From Ectobacillus funiculus (GTDB lineage Bacteria > Bacillota > Bacilli > Bacillales > Bacillaceae_G), in assembly GCF_042429435.1 (NCBI RefSeq), contig NZ_JBHMAF010000194.1: a DNA stretch of 64,000 nucleotides. The stretch is one strand, 5' to 3'. Positions 24,478 through 32,844 of this stretch are shown here, piece after piece. Made by a program: the position numbers and the translations under genes. Position 1 is the first letter of the stretch. Every line of letters starts with the position of its first letter. The notes beneath the pieces were generated by a model. That model did not search any database. It was not told where the DNA came from and was given only the letters and a program-made list of their open reading frames with translations.

Positions 24478-25414
24478 GTTTATGAAGGAGAGTGAAATAC
24501 TAGTGGACTCTCAAGAAAATATATTGACCGAAAAAGATCAGATAAAAAGTCTATTGAAAGAAATGAAAAAAGAAGCGAAAGACCTGCTTGACGTCATGTG
24601 GTCACGGGAAGAAATGATGAACAACAAAGATTTTGTTAATACAACAAATCTTAAAATAAAAAACATGCTGGATCTAATTATCGATAATTTATATTGGTAC
24701 CAAAAAATAGGGTGGAAAAAATTTCTTGTAAATCGAGAATTAATTGAGCAAAATGAGAGAGAAGAACGAATAAAAAAAGAAAAAGAACGTCTAGTGAAAT
24801 GGCTAGAAGCACTTATGAAAATCGATGATTTTTATTTTTCGTTTCATGGAAAGCTGGGTGAAGAAAAATTAGTTAAAACGTTATCGGCTTATGGCTATGA
24901 CGAATTTCAGAAAGTTTCTGTTTTGGATGTAGGGTGTAGAGATGGAAGTTGGTTAAGGAAATTTCAGGATGGGGGAGCATTACCGGAAAAGTTGGCAGGT
25001 ATCGATTTCTATCACCCAATTGTGGACCAGGCTAAAAAAATGTCGGCACCGGGTATCCAATTTTTCGAAGCGTATCCCGATGAACTCCAATTTGAAGATC
25101 AAAAATTCGATGTGATCCTTATGTTTGGAGTTCTTATGCATGTTTTGGATGAATCTTTACGAAAAAAAATAGGCCGGGAATTACTAAGGGTGCTTTCCAA
25201 TGATGGAATTATCATTACCTCTAATCTTACTAAAGATGCAATGACTAAATTAGAGCCATATTTTGCTTTTACTTCAATAGGATTAGAATTAGAAGAACTG
25301 ATAGATTTATTTCCCGATTGTTCGATTCATTTTGAAAGGCTGCCTCAATGTGGTTTAGCGGTAATTAGAAAAAAGATTGCAAGAAGCCAGGGGATAAATG
25401 TAAATGGAGAATAA
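24470..25414 (+). CDS. class I SAM methyltransferase with N-terminal coiled coil
   Basis: A 314-aa protein. Residues 1-125 are charged and helical (probable coiled coil, rich in Lys and Glu). The C-terminal half is a Rossmann methyltransferase with motif I 'VSVLDVGCRDGSWLRKF', acidic 'AGIDFYHPIVDQA', and 'FDVILMFGVLMHVLDE'. It overlaps the glycosyltransferase gene by 8 bases and the next gene by 11, so the three are translationally coupled. I infer that it modifies the glycan or the glycosylated appendage protein. Methyltransferases of this shape are seen in glycan assembly loci, but the target here is unknown. Confidence 0.8.
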   Translation: MNKFMKESEILVDSQENILTEKDQIKSLLKEMKKEAKDLLDVMWSREEMMNNKDFVNTTNLKIKNMLDLIIDNLYWYQKIGWKKFLVNRELIEQNEREERIKKEKERLVKWLEALMKIDDFYFSFHGKLGEEKLVKTLSAYGYDEFQKVSVLDVGCRDGSWLRKFQDGGALPEKLAGIDFYHPIVDQAKKMSAPGIQFFEAYPDELQFEDQKFDVILMFGVLMHVLDESLRKKIGRELLRVLSNDGIIITSNLTKDAMTKLEPYFAFTSIGLELEELIDLFPDCSIHFERLPQCGLAVIRKKIARSQGINVNGE

Positions 25415-25742
25415 AATTGTACAGGAACTGGGGCGACTTGATCATATATCTGCTTCATGTATTGTAAATTGGAAGCAGGGGAATGATGCTGATTGCTACG
25501 AAGATTTCATTCGCACATTGGAGAAGTTGGAGTTTATGGTTGATTTCCATTTTGACAGCTTAATGGAGAGAAAAGAAGGAATGATTTCCATTATAAAACA
25601 ACTGCATCAGTATGTGTGGAATAAGGACATGATTGGAATAGTTGATGTGCTGGAGTATGAATTAAAACCGTTTATTTCTGAATGGAGACAGAGTTGCGAA
25701 AATATAAGACAGATTGCTCCTAACGAAGAATGTACTAATTGA
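25404..25742 (+). CDS. small helical protein of the glycosylation operon, function unknown
   Basis: A 112-aa, predominantly helical, acidic protein with three Cys and several Trp. It has no signal peptide or membrane segment and I do not recognise a family. Its start overlaps the methyltransferase gene by 11 bases, which argues for a joint role with the Maf enzyme and methyltransferase. In flagellar systems Maf enzymes work with small helical export chaperones, so a chaperone or adaptor for Ena-like subunits is one possibility, with no direct sequence support. Confidence 0.65.
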   Translation: MENKIVQELGRLDHISASCIVNWKQGNDADCYEDFIRTLEKLEFMVDFHFDSLMERKEGMISIIKQLHQYVWNKDMIGIVDVLEYELKPFISEWRQSCENIRQIAPNEECTN

Positions 25743-25772
25743 CATCAACTATTTTTACGAAGGAGAAGCACA

Positions 25773-25814
25773 ATGAATGGAAATAAAAGCATATTCATAA
25801 TCATAACTAGCTAA
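25773..25814 (+). CDS. possible 13-aa micro-ORF
   Basis: ATG at 25773, eight bases after a strong GAAGGAG site, encodes MNGNKSIFIIITS and stops at 25812-25814. The start of the third Ena-like gene follows 13 bases later. It may be a translational leader or a very small hydrophobic peptide. Only the ribosome binding site supports it. Confidence 0.3.
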   Translation: MNGNKSIFIIITS

Positions 25815-25827
25815 AGGGAGATATGTA

Positions 25828-26190
25828 ATGAGTTGTTTAAGCAATACTATAGTGACATGTTGTGGAACTAAACGCCAGTTTGTACAAGATTGTGTGGAGT
25901 GCAGATGGCTTGTTTTTAACCAAACTCCTGCAATCATTTTTCAAGCAAATAAAATTGTTTCTGCTTCAGGAACTATTGAGCAATCCAGTAGTACGAGCGG
26001 AATGACAAAAGTAGATGTTATATTTTCTAAAGGGGGAACGACAATAAAAACTTTTACATTGGAAAACCAACAATGCCTCGCATTTACTGTTGTTGGATTC
26101 GATACGATCACATTAAGGGGGAATGCTCCATCATCATTAGAAAGCGCTTCTGGCAGTTTCAGTTTAACACCACGATATCAAATTTTTTGA
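25828..26190 (+). CDS. S-Ena-type endospore appendage subunit (DUF3992-like)
   Basis: A 120-aa protein that best fits the Ena1A/Ena1B pattern I recall. The N-terminal connector has Cys3, Cys11-Cys12 and then 'FVQDCVECRW', close to the 'CC...FVQDKVC..W' opening of Ena subunits. A beta-sandwich core follows: 'KVDVIFSKGGTTIKTFTLEN', 'LAFTVVGFDTITLRG' and the closing 'SGSFSLTPRYQIF'. Such subunits polymerise into helical S-type appendages through donor-strand-like contacts and connector disulfides. AAAGGGAG precedes the ATG. It is the last gene of the glycosyltransferase operon. A transposable element is inserted a few bases after its stop, probably displacing its terminator. Confidence 0.75.
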   Translation: MSCLSNTIVTCCGTKRQFVQDCVECRWLVFNQTPAIIFQANKIVSASGTIEQSSSTSGMTKVDVIFSKGGTTIKTFTLENQQCLAFTVVGFDTITLRGNAPSSLESASGSFSLTPRYQIF

Positions 26191-26199
26191 GGAGGGTCT

Positions 26200-26571
26200 T
26201 TCTTCCCATCACTAGGGGAAAGGGCATTGGCTACCCTTGAAAAATGCCGATTTCAATAGAGTGGCAATTAGCAGCGTATACTGAAAGAGACTTACCTGAC
26301 TTCTCCACGGGGCAAGCCCGCGTGGGTTCCAAATACTGTTTCTCTCTATCGTACACAAAGTTACCTCCGAAGAGATAAGGTTGCTTTGGAGCATAGAGGC
26401 CAAAGACCACTATGGTTCATTCCTTACGTCCTGAACTGAGAACTCACAGTAGGGTTGAAACCCGACATACAAGCAGTCCTCTGACCACATTCTCGTACGT
26501 CTTCTCTCTTTACAGAGAAGGAAGCAAAGTCACACTCCCTTTGTTTTATCAACACAATGCAAATTTTATGT
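26200..26571 (-). ncRNA. probable omega-RNA/right-end region of the TnpB element
   Basis: This stretch follows the TnpB stop in the direction of its transcription and has no gene on either strand. Read on the minus strand it has GGGTTTCAACCC (about 26452-26464), the GGGC-TT-GCCC hairpin (26305-26325) and a GGCATT/AATGCC pair (26223-26248). Guide RNAs of TnpB nucleases are made from exactly this position, spanning the 3' end of tnpB and the element end. RNA function is inferred from position and structure only. Confidence 0.4.
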
Positions 26572-28305
26572 TCAAGCAGATGTTACAACTATTTCCCCTT
26601 TATTACAAGTAATCCCGCTATTTAGAACAACCTTACAGTTGTTTTTTATTTCCTCAATACATTGGTTGTGTAAAACTAGAAATTCATGAAAGAAACTATC
26701 GCAAATTTTTTTATTTGGTTTTTGTAAATCATGTTCTGTACAAAATAGAAGAAAAGCTGAGTATAAATCTCGTTGTAGTTTTATTCCGTTTGGAAGATTG
26801 TGCCAACGTTTCGATAATTGTTTTTTACTTGTATCATCAAGAATATGGTCATATTGAGAAGCCTTACATGTCCATGTATTTGTCTCTTTCACTATTCCAC
26901 CGGTTACTGTAAAACGATATTTCGCTTGTTGAATGAAGTATCCTGGACTTCGTTTTCCAATGCTTTTTCCAAAACGTTTGCGACGATTAAATGCACCCGT
27001 TTTTTCATTTACAGTTACTTCTTTTGTTTTCTTTTGAAGGGCTTTGATACTCATTTGTTCGATAATGAATTCATCACCCATTGAACGCAAACGATTTACT
27101 TCCTCATTATGTGCATATTTACGGCTTTCTGCTGCTTTTCGGTGTAGTTCTCGAAGCTCTTTTTGAGCTTTTATGTATCGTTTAGAAAACTTCCACACCT
27201 TTTTACCTTTTGTAATACGTCCTTTTTCATCAAACTATTGTGGATTCATCGCACGACGAGAACGTTCTAAATATCGTTGTAACAAGTAGAGTTTTCTTTC
27301 ATAGACAAACGTATGATCAGAGCGCTCTGCTAGGTTTTTTAGAAAGACTTTATTTGTTGACACAACTGCTAAAGATTGTGTGCCAATGTCCCCAGCTACA
27401 CGACCTACACCATAAGTGTGTCGGAACGAGCCGTCTTTCTTTCGTTTTGCAACAGGTATGCCTTCTAACACGATTTGTACAAAATAGCGTACTTTTCCAC
27501 GAATATTCTTACGAACAATACGATTGTTCCGAATGCGATATGTTGAAAGGAGTGGCAATCCTAATGGATAGCGTTCTACATTTTGCTTATCTATTTCTTC
27601 ACCATGTTTCATATAATAAGCAATAGAGGACAATGTTTCTTGAATGAATACGTCATCTTTTTTAATCATCAAAGGAAATTGCATATCATGAAAATGAATA
27701 GAAAAGTTATTTTTCTTTTCATTATGTTTTAACATGATACAACGTTCTGCTTGCTTTCCTTGAAACGTAATCAAATCATTTCGTTTATAAAAATATGGTT
27801 TTGCAGCACCTTTGAAAAGAATTGTTTTCACAGAATTCCATGACATTTCACAAGCAGACCAGACAGTTACAGCATCAGGCAAACCAAACGTAGTTTTGCG
27901 AATTTGTTCGCCATATTTACGGGCGAAATCAAATGTTACATGATGTATATTTCGAAGGTTTTCCAGTGTATCAGTTAATTCTTTTTTCTTTTTCTCTAGC
28001 TTCTTTAGTTCCCTAGCGTCTTTTTCTTTATCGATTTGTTCTGAAAGGAAGTGATACGATTTTATTGTTCGCTTGTATACCTTTGTACGAACCATTTGTT
28101 TATAGTTTTTTAACAATTTACTTAAAATGGTATTTCGAATGATACGCAGTTGTTCACCGATTCGCTCCATCTTCCAGTGTTGAAATTCCCAAACTTGTAA
28201 TTCAACTTCTACTACATGAGAAGGAGAAACTTTTCGTATGGCATCTAATTGCTTTTGAAACTCTGGCTTCGGTTTCCTTTGACGCTTTTTGACTTCATTT
28301 GTCAT
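26572..28305 (-). pseudogene. tnpB: TnpB-family RuvC nuclease with in-frame amber codon
   Basis: The frame from ATG 28305 (AAGGAGAAA upstream) runs to TAG at 27237-27235, then continues in the same frame without a break to TAA at 26572, about 576 aa in all. The expected RuvC residues are visible: Asp in 'VAGDIGTQSLAVV' (before the amber), Glu in 'FIIEQMSIKAL' and Asp in 'IKLQRDLYSAFLL' (both after). The zinc-finger Cys pairs common in TnpB are not evident. As read, the truncated product would lack two catalytic residues. Either it is a one-step pseudogene or it needs amber read-through. Confidence 0.8.
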
Positions 28306-28484
28306 TTCACGTTTCTCCTTTCTATGTAGTAGGATATGATTAATAGATGGTATGATCATTACATATACGAACACATTCAACAGTTAACTCACGTTGTATA
28401 ATTATTATAATAATGGAGGTGTCTCATTATCAAATCATATGGATATAAAAACGGGGAAAATTTACATTTGTACATGTAAAAACA

Positions 28485-28554
28485 TCGGTCAACTGAAATG
28501 GCAATAGCCATTCCTTGACCGAAGCCAATTCATCCTGAGGGCAAGCCCGTCAGG
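28485..28554. repeat. structured right flank of the TnpB element
   Basis: TCGGTCAA (28485-28492) pairs with TTGACCGA (28515-28522), with ATGGC/GCCAT inside it. Eleven bases later follows CCTGA-GGGC-AA-GCCC-G-TCAGG (28534-28554). IS200/IS605 elements carry subterminal hairpins that the transposase recognises. Confidence 0.55.
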
Positions 28555-28598
28555 TTTTCTTGGCTAAATTTCTATAACCAATATAGGGAAGTGGTCTC

Positions 28599-28694
28599 AT
28601 GAAAACAAATTGCAAACTCAATGATACTGCTCATTTTCTATATCCAGATTTCTGTGATGGCCCAATGCATGAGTATCTTTTAATTTCTCTGTGA
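28599..28694 (+). other. 31-codon open frame beyond the TnpB element
   Basis: ATG 28599 to TGA 28694 encodes a 31-aa peptide with 'FLYPDFCDGPMHEYL'. A weak TAGGGAAGTGG precedes it. It may be a gene fragment displaced by the element or chance. Not recognised. Confidence 0.2.
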
Positions 28695-28780
28695 ACTCCT
28701 TCCCATTTTGTTTTTATGGATTGGAAATCATTTGAAGAGAATTTTTTCATTTTAAGTGAGTAACATGAAATAAAATGAAG

Positions 28781-28825
28781 AAGCTAAGTATAGAATCCGT
28801 AAAGGTGTCTATGCTTAGCTTTTTC
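28781..28825 (+). terminator. orphan terminator, likely displaced from the Ena-like operon
   Basis: AAGCTAAGTATAGA pairs with TCTATGCTTAGCTT (one G-T pair), followed by TTTC. The nearest intact upstream plus-strand gene is the Ena-like gene at 25828-26190, now separated by the TnpB element. The hairpin resembles that at 14298. Confidence 0.75.
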
Positions 28826-29005
28826 ATTGTAGAAAAAATTATGAATATAGATTTTTAGTAAAAAGGCCTTTACTTACATGCAGTATAAAAACATGATATA
28901 AACGTATTTTTCGTGGGACTATTCATAATAGAAAAAATCAGTAAAAATTGTTTTTTCTTTTTTTGTCCTTAAATCATAAAGAAAGGTCATCATTTTATAA
29001 ATAAA

Positions 29006-29052
29006 TGGAAAGCGTTTTCTGCTATAATGAACTTAAGTCGAAAGCGCTTTCC
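29006..29052 (+). promoter_or_regulatory. promoter and paired operators of the lacI-type gene
   Basis: TGGAAAGCGTTTTCT (29006-29020) and GAAAGCGCTTTCC (29040-29052) are LacI/CcpA-type palindromes around a TATAAT (29023-29028). Their spacing on both sides of the -10 suggests repression by the regulator itself or by CcpA. A decayed copy of this arrangement stands at 7655-7690. The stretch 28826-29005 holds nothing else visible. Confidence 0.6.
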
Positions 29053-29141
29053 AATATAATGTATGTAAAAGTCTTTCTAAAGAAGGAGAATATGTGTGAT
29101 ACTCTTATGTGATTCGGTTGGATCAAGGAGGTACCCAATAA

Positions 29142-30155
29142 ATGAAACTCACAATCTATGATGTTGCAGAAAAAGCGGGAGTTTCAATATCTACTGTATC
29201 AAAGGTTATGAATAATCAGCCGATTGGAAAGAAAACAAAACAAAAGGTTTTAAAAGTAGCAAAGGAACTAAATTATAAACCAAGTGTTCTTGCATCTGCA
29301 TTAACAGGAAAGCGAACATCTACAATAGGATTTTTACTACCGGATATATCGAATTCCGTAATTGCAGAAATGGCACGAGCAGTAGAGGATCGCGCAGTTG
29401 AATATGGATTTAACCTTGTTATTTGCAGTACTGATTTCAAATCCGAGAAAGAAGAGCGTTACGTGTCCTTACTAAGGCAGAAAAGAGTGGATGGATTTAT
29501 CTTGGCTGCTGGTTTTAGGAATAAAGAAGTAGTTTCTGAGCTCTTAAAAGAATCTGTTCCAGTCGTACTTCTTTCTGAATATCATCCGCATTTATCCATT
29601 AATACTGTAACAGTTGATAACTTTATGGGGGGATATGAGCTAGCGGTTCACTTAATTTCTCTTGGCCATAGGAGAATTGCAGTAATTGCAGAAGATAATT
29701 CAAGTAGTCAGGAGCGTATTCGTGGATATAGGAATGCATTACAAGACCATAACCTTGAGGCTCATGAGGACTTGATTGTGATAAGTGATTCGAGTGTGGA
29801 GCATGCCCAGCGTTTAGCAGGAGATTTGTTAGATTCTTTACATCCGCCTACAGCCATCATTGCTTGTAATGACATATTAGCAGTAGGTGCTCTTCTAGGG
29901 GCGAGAGAAAAAAATATAAAGATTCCGGAAGAGCTCTCGATTACGGGATTTGACAATACTTTGTTATCTAAGAGCAGTGATCCTCCTTTAACAACAGTCG
30001 AAATTCCGATTCGAAGTATGTGTTCACTAGCTGTAGATTTACTTGTAGAAGAGATAGAGAAAAGGAATGAAAGAAAGCAAGCGGTTTTAATGTTACCTAA
30101 GTTAATCCGTAGAGAATCGACTGGAATATGTCCGATGAAGGATAGAAATGAATGA
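29142..30155 (+). CDS. LacI/GalR family transcriptional regulator
   Basis: A 337-aa repressor. Residues 1-60 form the helix-turn-helix and hinge ('TIYDVAEKAGVSISTVSKVM', 'LNYKPSVLASALTGKRTSTI'). The remainder is the sugar-binding-like effector domain ('GFLLPDISNSVIAEMARAVE', 'VTVDNFMGGYELAVHLISLG', 'ELSITGFDNTLLSKSSDPPL'). AAGGAGGT lies nine bases before the ATG. It is the first gene of a unit with the isomerase and dehydrogenase that follow, and it should control that unit in response to a sugar-type effector. Two palindromes flank its promoter. A fossil paralog lies at 7655-7865. Confidence 0.92.
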   Translation: MKLTIYDVAEKAGVSISTVSKVMNNQPIGKKTKQKVLKVAKELNYKPSVLASALTGKRTSTIGFLLPDISNSVIAEMARAVEDRAVEYGFNLVICSTDFKSEKEERYVSLLRQKRVDGFILAAGFRNKEVVSELLKESVPVVLLSEYHPHLSINTVTVDNFMGGYELAVHLISLGHRRIAVIAEDNSSSQERIRGYRNALQDHNLEAHEDLIVISDSSVEHAQRLAGDLLDSLHPPTAIIACNDILAVGALLGAREKNIKIPEELSITGFDNTLLSKSSDPPLTTVEIPIRSMCSLAVDLLVEEIEKRNERKQAVLMLPKLIRRESTGICPMKDRNE

Positions 30156-30197
30156 TAAAATATAAAAATAATATATATAGAAACAGGAGTGTTTGGG

Positions 30198-31121
30198 ATG
30201 GGAATTAAAATTGCAGGAGCACCTTGTTGTTGGGGCGTAGATGATCCGAAAAATCCATATCTTCCACCATGGGAGCGGGTTTTGCAGGAAGCATCACAAG
30301 CTGGTTATAAAGGGATTGAGCTAGGGCCTTATGGTTATATCCCGATGGATATTGAACGGGTACAAGCAGAACTTGCCAAAAACGACTTGACGATCATTGC
30401 TGGAACGATTTTTGACGATTTGGTATCAGAATCTAATTTAGAAAGCTTATTGCGTCAAGTAGATGACATTTGTTCATTAATTACCAAGCTGCCGCCTTCT
30501 CCACAGGAGGATGGACAACATTTTCCGACTCCTTATTTGGTAATCATCGACTGGGGACATGAGGAAAGAGATTATGCAGCTGGTCACCCAGATCGAGCAA
30601 AACGTTTATCTAATCAGGACTGGAATAATATGATGGCGCATATTCGTGCACTCGCAGAGCTGGCATGGACAAAATATGGCGTAAGATCTGTTATTCATCC
30701 CCATGCAGGTGGCTATATCGAATTTGAAGACGAAATCAAGCAGCTTTTAGAAGATATTCCTTATGAAACTGCGGGACTTTGTCTTGATACCGGGCATCTC
30801 TATTATTCAAAAATGGATCCGGAGGAGTGGCTTCGAAACTATGCAGATCGGCTAGATTATATCCACTTTAAGGATATTGATTTAGAGATTTATGGGCAAG
30901 TGATGGGAGAGCATATCCGCTTTTTTGACGCTTGCGCTAAGGGGGTAATGTGCCCGATTGGACAAGGTATTATTGACTATCATTCCATTCTCAAATTACT
31001 AAATGAAATAGATTATCACGGATATATTACGATTGAACAAGAACGTGACCCTAGAAATTCTGATACGAGTTTGCGAGATGTGAGTCAGAGCATAGCTTTT
31101 TTAAAGAGTGTTGGCTATTAA
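30198..31121 (+). CDS. sugar phosphate isomerase/epimerase, IolE-like TIM barrel
   Basis: A 307-aa xylose-isomerase-like TIM barrel of the IolE/inosose dehydratase type. Candidate metal and catalytic positions are seen in 'GYKGIELGPYGY', 'SVIHPHAGGYIEFEDE', 'AGLCLDTGHLYY', 'YIHFKDID' and 'GYITIEQERD'. The opening 'IAGAPCCWGVDDPKNP' is usual for the family. I chose ATG 30198 (CAGGAG eight bases before) over GTG 30189. It lies between the LacI regulator and the dehydrogenase, so it probably acts on the keto product of that dehydrogenase. The exact substrate (inosose or another keto polyol) is not determined. Confidence 0.85.
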   Translation: MGIKIAGAPCCWGVDDPKNPYLPPWERVLQEASQAGYKGIELGPYGYIPMDIERVQAELAKNDLTIIAGTIFDDLVSESNLESLLRQVDDICSLITKLPPSPQEDGQHFPTPYLVIIDWGHEERDYAAGHPDRAKRLSNQDWNNMMAHIRALAELAWTKYGVRSVIHPHAGGYIEFEDEIKQLLEDIPYETAGLCLDTGHLYYSKMDPEEWLRNYADRLDYIHFKDIDLEIYGQVMGEHIRFFDACAKGVMCPIGQGIIDYHSILKLLNEIDYHGYITIEQERDPRNSDTSLRDVSQSIAFLKSVGY

Positions 31122-31156
31122 TTAAAAAATTAAGATAACAAAAGGGGAAATGAGAC

Positions 31157-32323
31157 ATGATTTATGGTGAAAAAAATATTGATAAACCTATTCGTTGGGC
31201 AATGGTAGGCGGCGGACGAGGAAGCCAAATTGGTTATATTCATCGTTCAGCTGCGCTGCGTGATTATAATTTTGAATTGGTTGCTGGTGCGTTTGATATT
31301 AATCCGGAACGCGGCAGGGACTTTGGAGCCAACTTACATGTAGATCTAGAGCGCTGCTATCCTGATTATAAAACGATGTTTGCGGAAGAGGCGAAGCGTG
31401 AAGACGGTATTCAAGCTGTTTCAATCGCAACTCCAAATGGCACTCACTATGAAATCTGCAAGGCTGCATTGCAGGCTGGCTTGCATGTAGTGTGTGAAAA
31501 GCCTCTATGCTTTACTACTGAAGAGGCAAAAGAGCTAGAAGCTCTTGCGAAAAAGATGAATCGTGTTGTTGGCATCACATATGGTTATTCAGGTCATCAG
31601 GCAATTGAACAGGCGCGTCAGATGATTGCGAATGGGGATCTAGGAGAAATCCGAATTGTAAATATGCAGTTTGCGCACGGCTTCCACTCTGGGGCTGTAG
31701 AAGAAAATAATGCGAGTACGAAATGGCGTGTGGATCCCAAAATGGCAGGTCCAAGCTATGTATTGGGTGATTTGGGAACACATCCACTCTATTTGTCAGA
31801 GGTTATGCTTCCAGAGATGAAAATCAAAAAACTATTGTGTACACGCCAAAGCTTTGTGAAAAGCCGTGCTCCGCTAGAAGACAATGCCTACACAATTATG
31901 GAATATGATAATGGTGCTGTTGGTACTGTGTGGTCCTGCTGCGTAAATGCTGGCTCCATGCACGGACAAAAGATTCGTGTGATCGGTTCTAAGGCTAGTA
32001 TTGAATGGTGGGACGAGCAGCCTAATCAGCTGCGTTATGAAGTACAAGGAAAACCCGTACAGATTTTAGAACGCGGAATGGACTATCTGTATCCTGAGGC
32101 ATTAGCTGATGACCGCATTGGCGGTGGGCACCCTGAGGGCTTATTTGAAGCATGGTCCAATCTTTATACTCGTTTTGCGAAGGCGATGCATGCGGCAGAT
32201 CATGGCCAAACGCTAGAAGGTGTTTGGTACCCAGGAATTGAGGCAGGAGTAGAAGGTGTTCGTTGGGTAGAGAATTGTGTGCGCTCCGCTGACAGTGGTG
32301 CTGTATGGGTAGAATATCAATAA
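31157..32323 (+). CDS. Gfo/Idh/MocA family NAD(P)-dependent dehydrogenase
   Basis: A 388-aa oxidoreductase. The N-terminal Rossmann domain has 'AMVGGGRGSQIGYIHRSAAL' (residues about 14-33), 'VSIATPNGTHYEICKAAL' and the family marker 'VCEKPLCFTTEEAK'. The C-terminal domain has 'GPSYVLGDLGTHPLYL' and ends 'EGVRWVENCVRSADSGAVW'. AAAGGGGAAATGAG precedes the ATG. With the LacI regulator and IolE-like isomerase it forms a short polyol-catabolic unit. Its paralog is cut by the left window edge, and a fossil piece is found at 32845-32955. Confidence 0.9.
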   Translation: MIYGEKNIDKPIRWAMVGGGRGSQIGYIHRSAALRDYNFELVAGAFDINPERGRDFGANLHVDLERCYPDYKTMFAEEAKREDGIQAVSIATPNGTHYEICKAALQAGLHVVCEKPLCFTTEEAKELEALAKKMNRVVGITYGYSGHQAIEQARQMIANGDLGEIRIVNMQFAHGFHSGAVEENNASTKWRVDPKMAGPSYVLGDLGTHPLYLSEVMLPEMKIKKLLCTRQSFVKSRAPLEDNAYTIMEYDNGAVGTVWSCCVNAGSMHGQKIRVIGSKASIEWWDEQPNQLRYEVQGKPVQILERGMDYLYPEALADDRIGGGHPEGLFEAWSNLYTRFAKAMHAADHGQTLEGVWYPGIEAGVEGVRWVENCVRSADSGAVWVEYQ

Positions 32324-32344
32324 ACAATAGATAAAGCTGCCATT

Positions 32345-32653
32345 GCAATAAGGTTTTTGGGAGTGACTGCGGAAATTTTCCCGCAAAGGTTAAGAGGTCT
32401 TGGTTCTGGTATTAGTGTATTTTTCCTATGGGTTGTAAACTTTATTATTGGTTTTACTTTCCCGATATTGCTAAATTACGTAGGTTTATCCACCACATTC
32501 TTTGTTTTCGTTGCTCTTGGTTTATTAGGAATTGGTTTCGTTTACAAATTTATGCCAGAAACAAATGGCCGTACGCTTGAAGAGATAGAAGCGTACTTCC
32601 GTTCCCGATATGGCGAAGATAAAACAAAGGAATCAATGGCGAAGGCTCAATAA
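32345..32653 (+). pseudogene. C-terminal fragment of an IolT-like MFS transporter
   Basis: This encodes about 100 residues, 'VTAEIFPQRLRGLGSGISVF' through 'MPETNGRTLEEIEAYFRSRY', matching the last quarter of the transporter at 6050-7468. It begins 22 bases after the dehydrogenase stop in the same reading frame, so the first three quarters are deleted. Only three membrane segments remain, so no transport function is expected. Confidence 0.85.
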
Positions 32654-32822
32654 GAATAACTATCTATATAAGTTGAATTTAATTCTTGCACCTTCTTAAT
32701 TCAGTTACTAAATCATCATTCAAATTGCCTTTGCAGGGCAACGTATTCTGTACGACTTTTGGCTACAATGGAGTTATGGGAAAATATTTAGTTCAACTTA
32801 TATATTTTTAAAATGATAATTG

Positions 32823-32838
32823 TAAACGCTTGCGTTTA
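32823..32838. promoter_or_regulatory. palindromic operator-like site
   Basis: TAAACGC-TT-GCGTTTA is a perfect inverted repeat in the LacI-family operator style. It lies between the transporter fragment and the dehydrogenase fossil and has no intact gene to control. Confidence 0.35.
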
Positions 32839-32844
32839 GGGGTA

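Larger units (their letters stand above)
26200..28560 (-). mobile_element. IS605-type, TnpB-only insertion element
   Basis: The element consists of a TnpB-like gene on the minus strand, about 370 bp of structured non-coding DNA beyond its 3' end, and a similarly structured 5' flank. Hairpins with the same plan, five-base stem, GGGC-AA-GCCC, G, five-base stem, stand at 26305-26325 (CCACG/CGTGG) and at 28534-28554 (CCTGA/TCAGG). No TnpA tyrosine transposase gene is present, so movement would need help in trans. Exact ends are not resolved; they are placed just after the Ena-like stop codon and just after the right hairpin. Confidence 0.65.

Noticed and set aside
26412..26612. Open frame on the plus strand in the TnpB 3' region
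   Set aside because: It overlaps the structured non-coding end of the element and the tnpB stop; no protein family visible.
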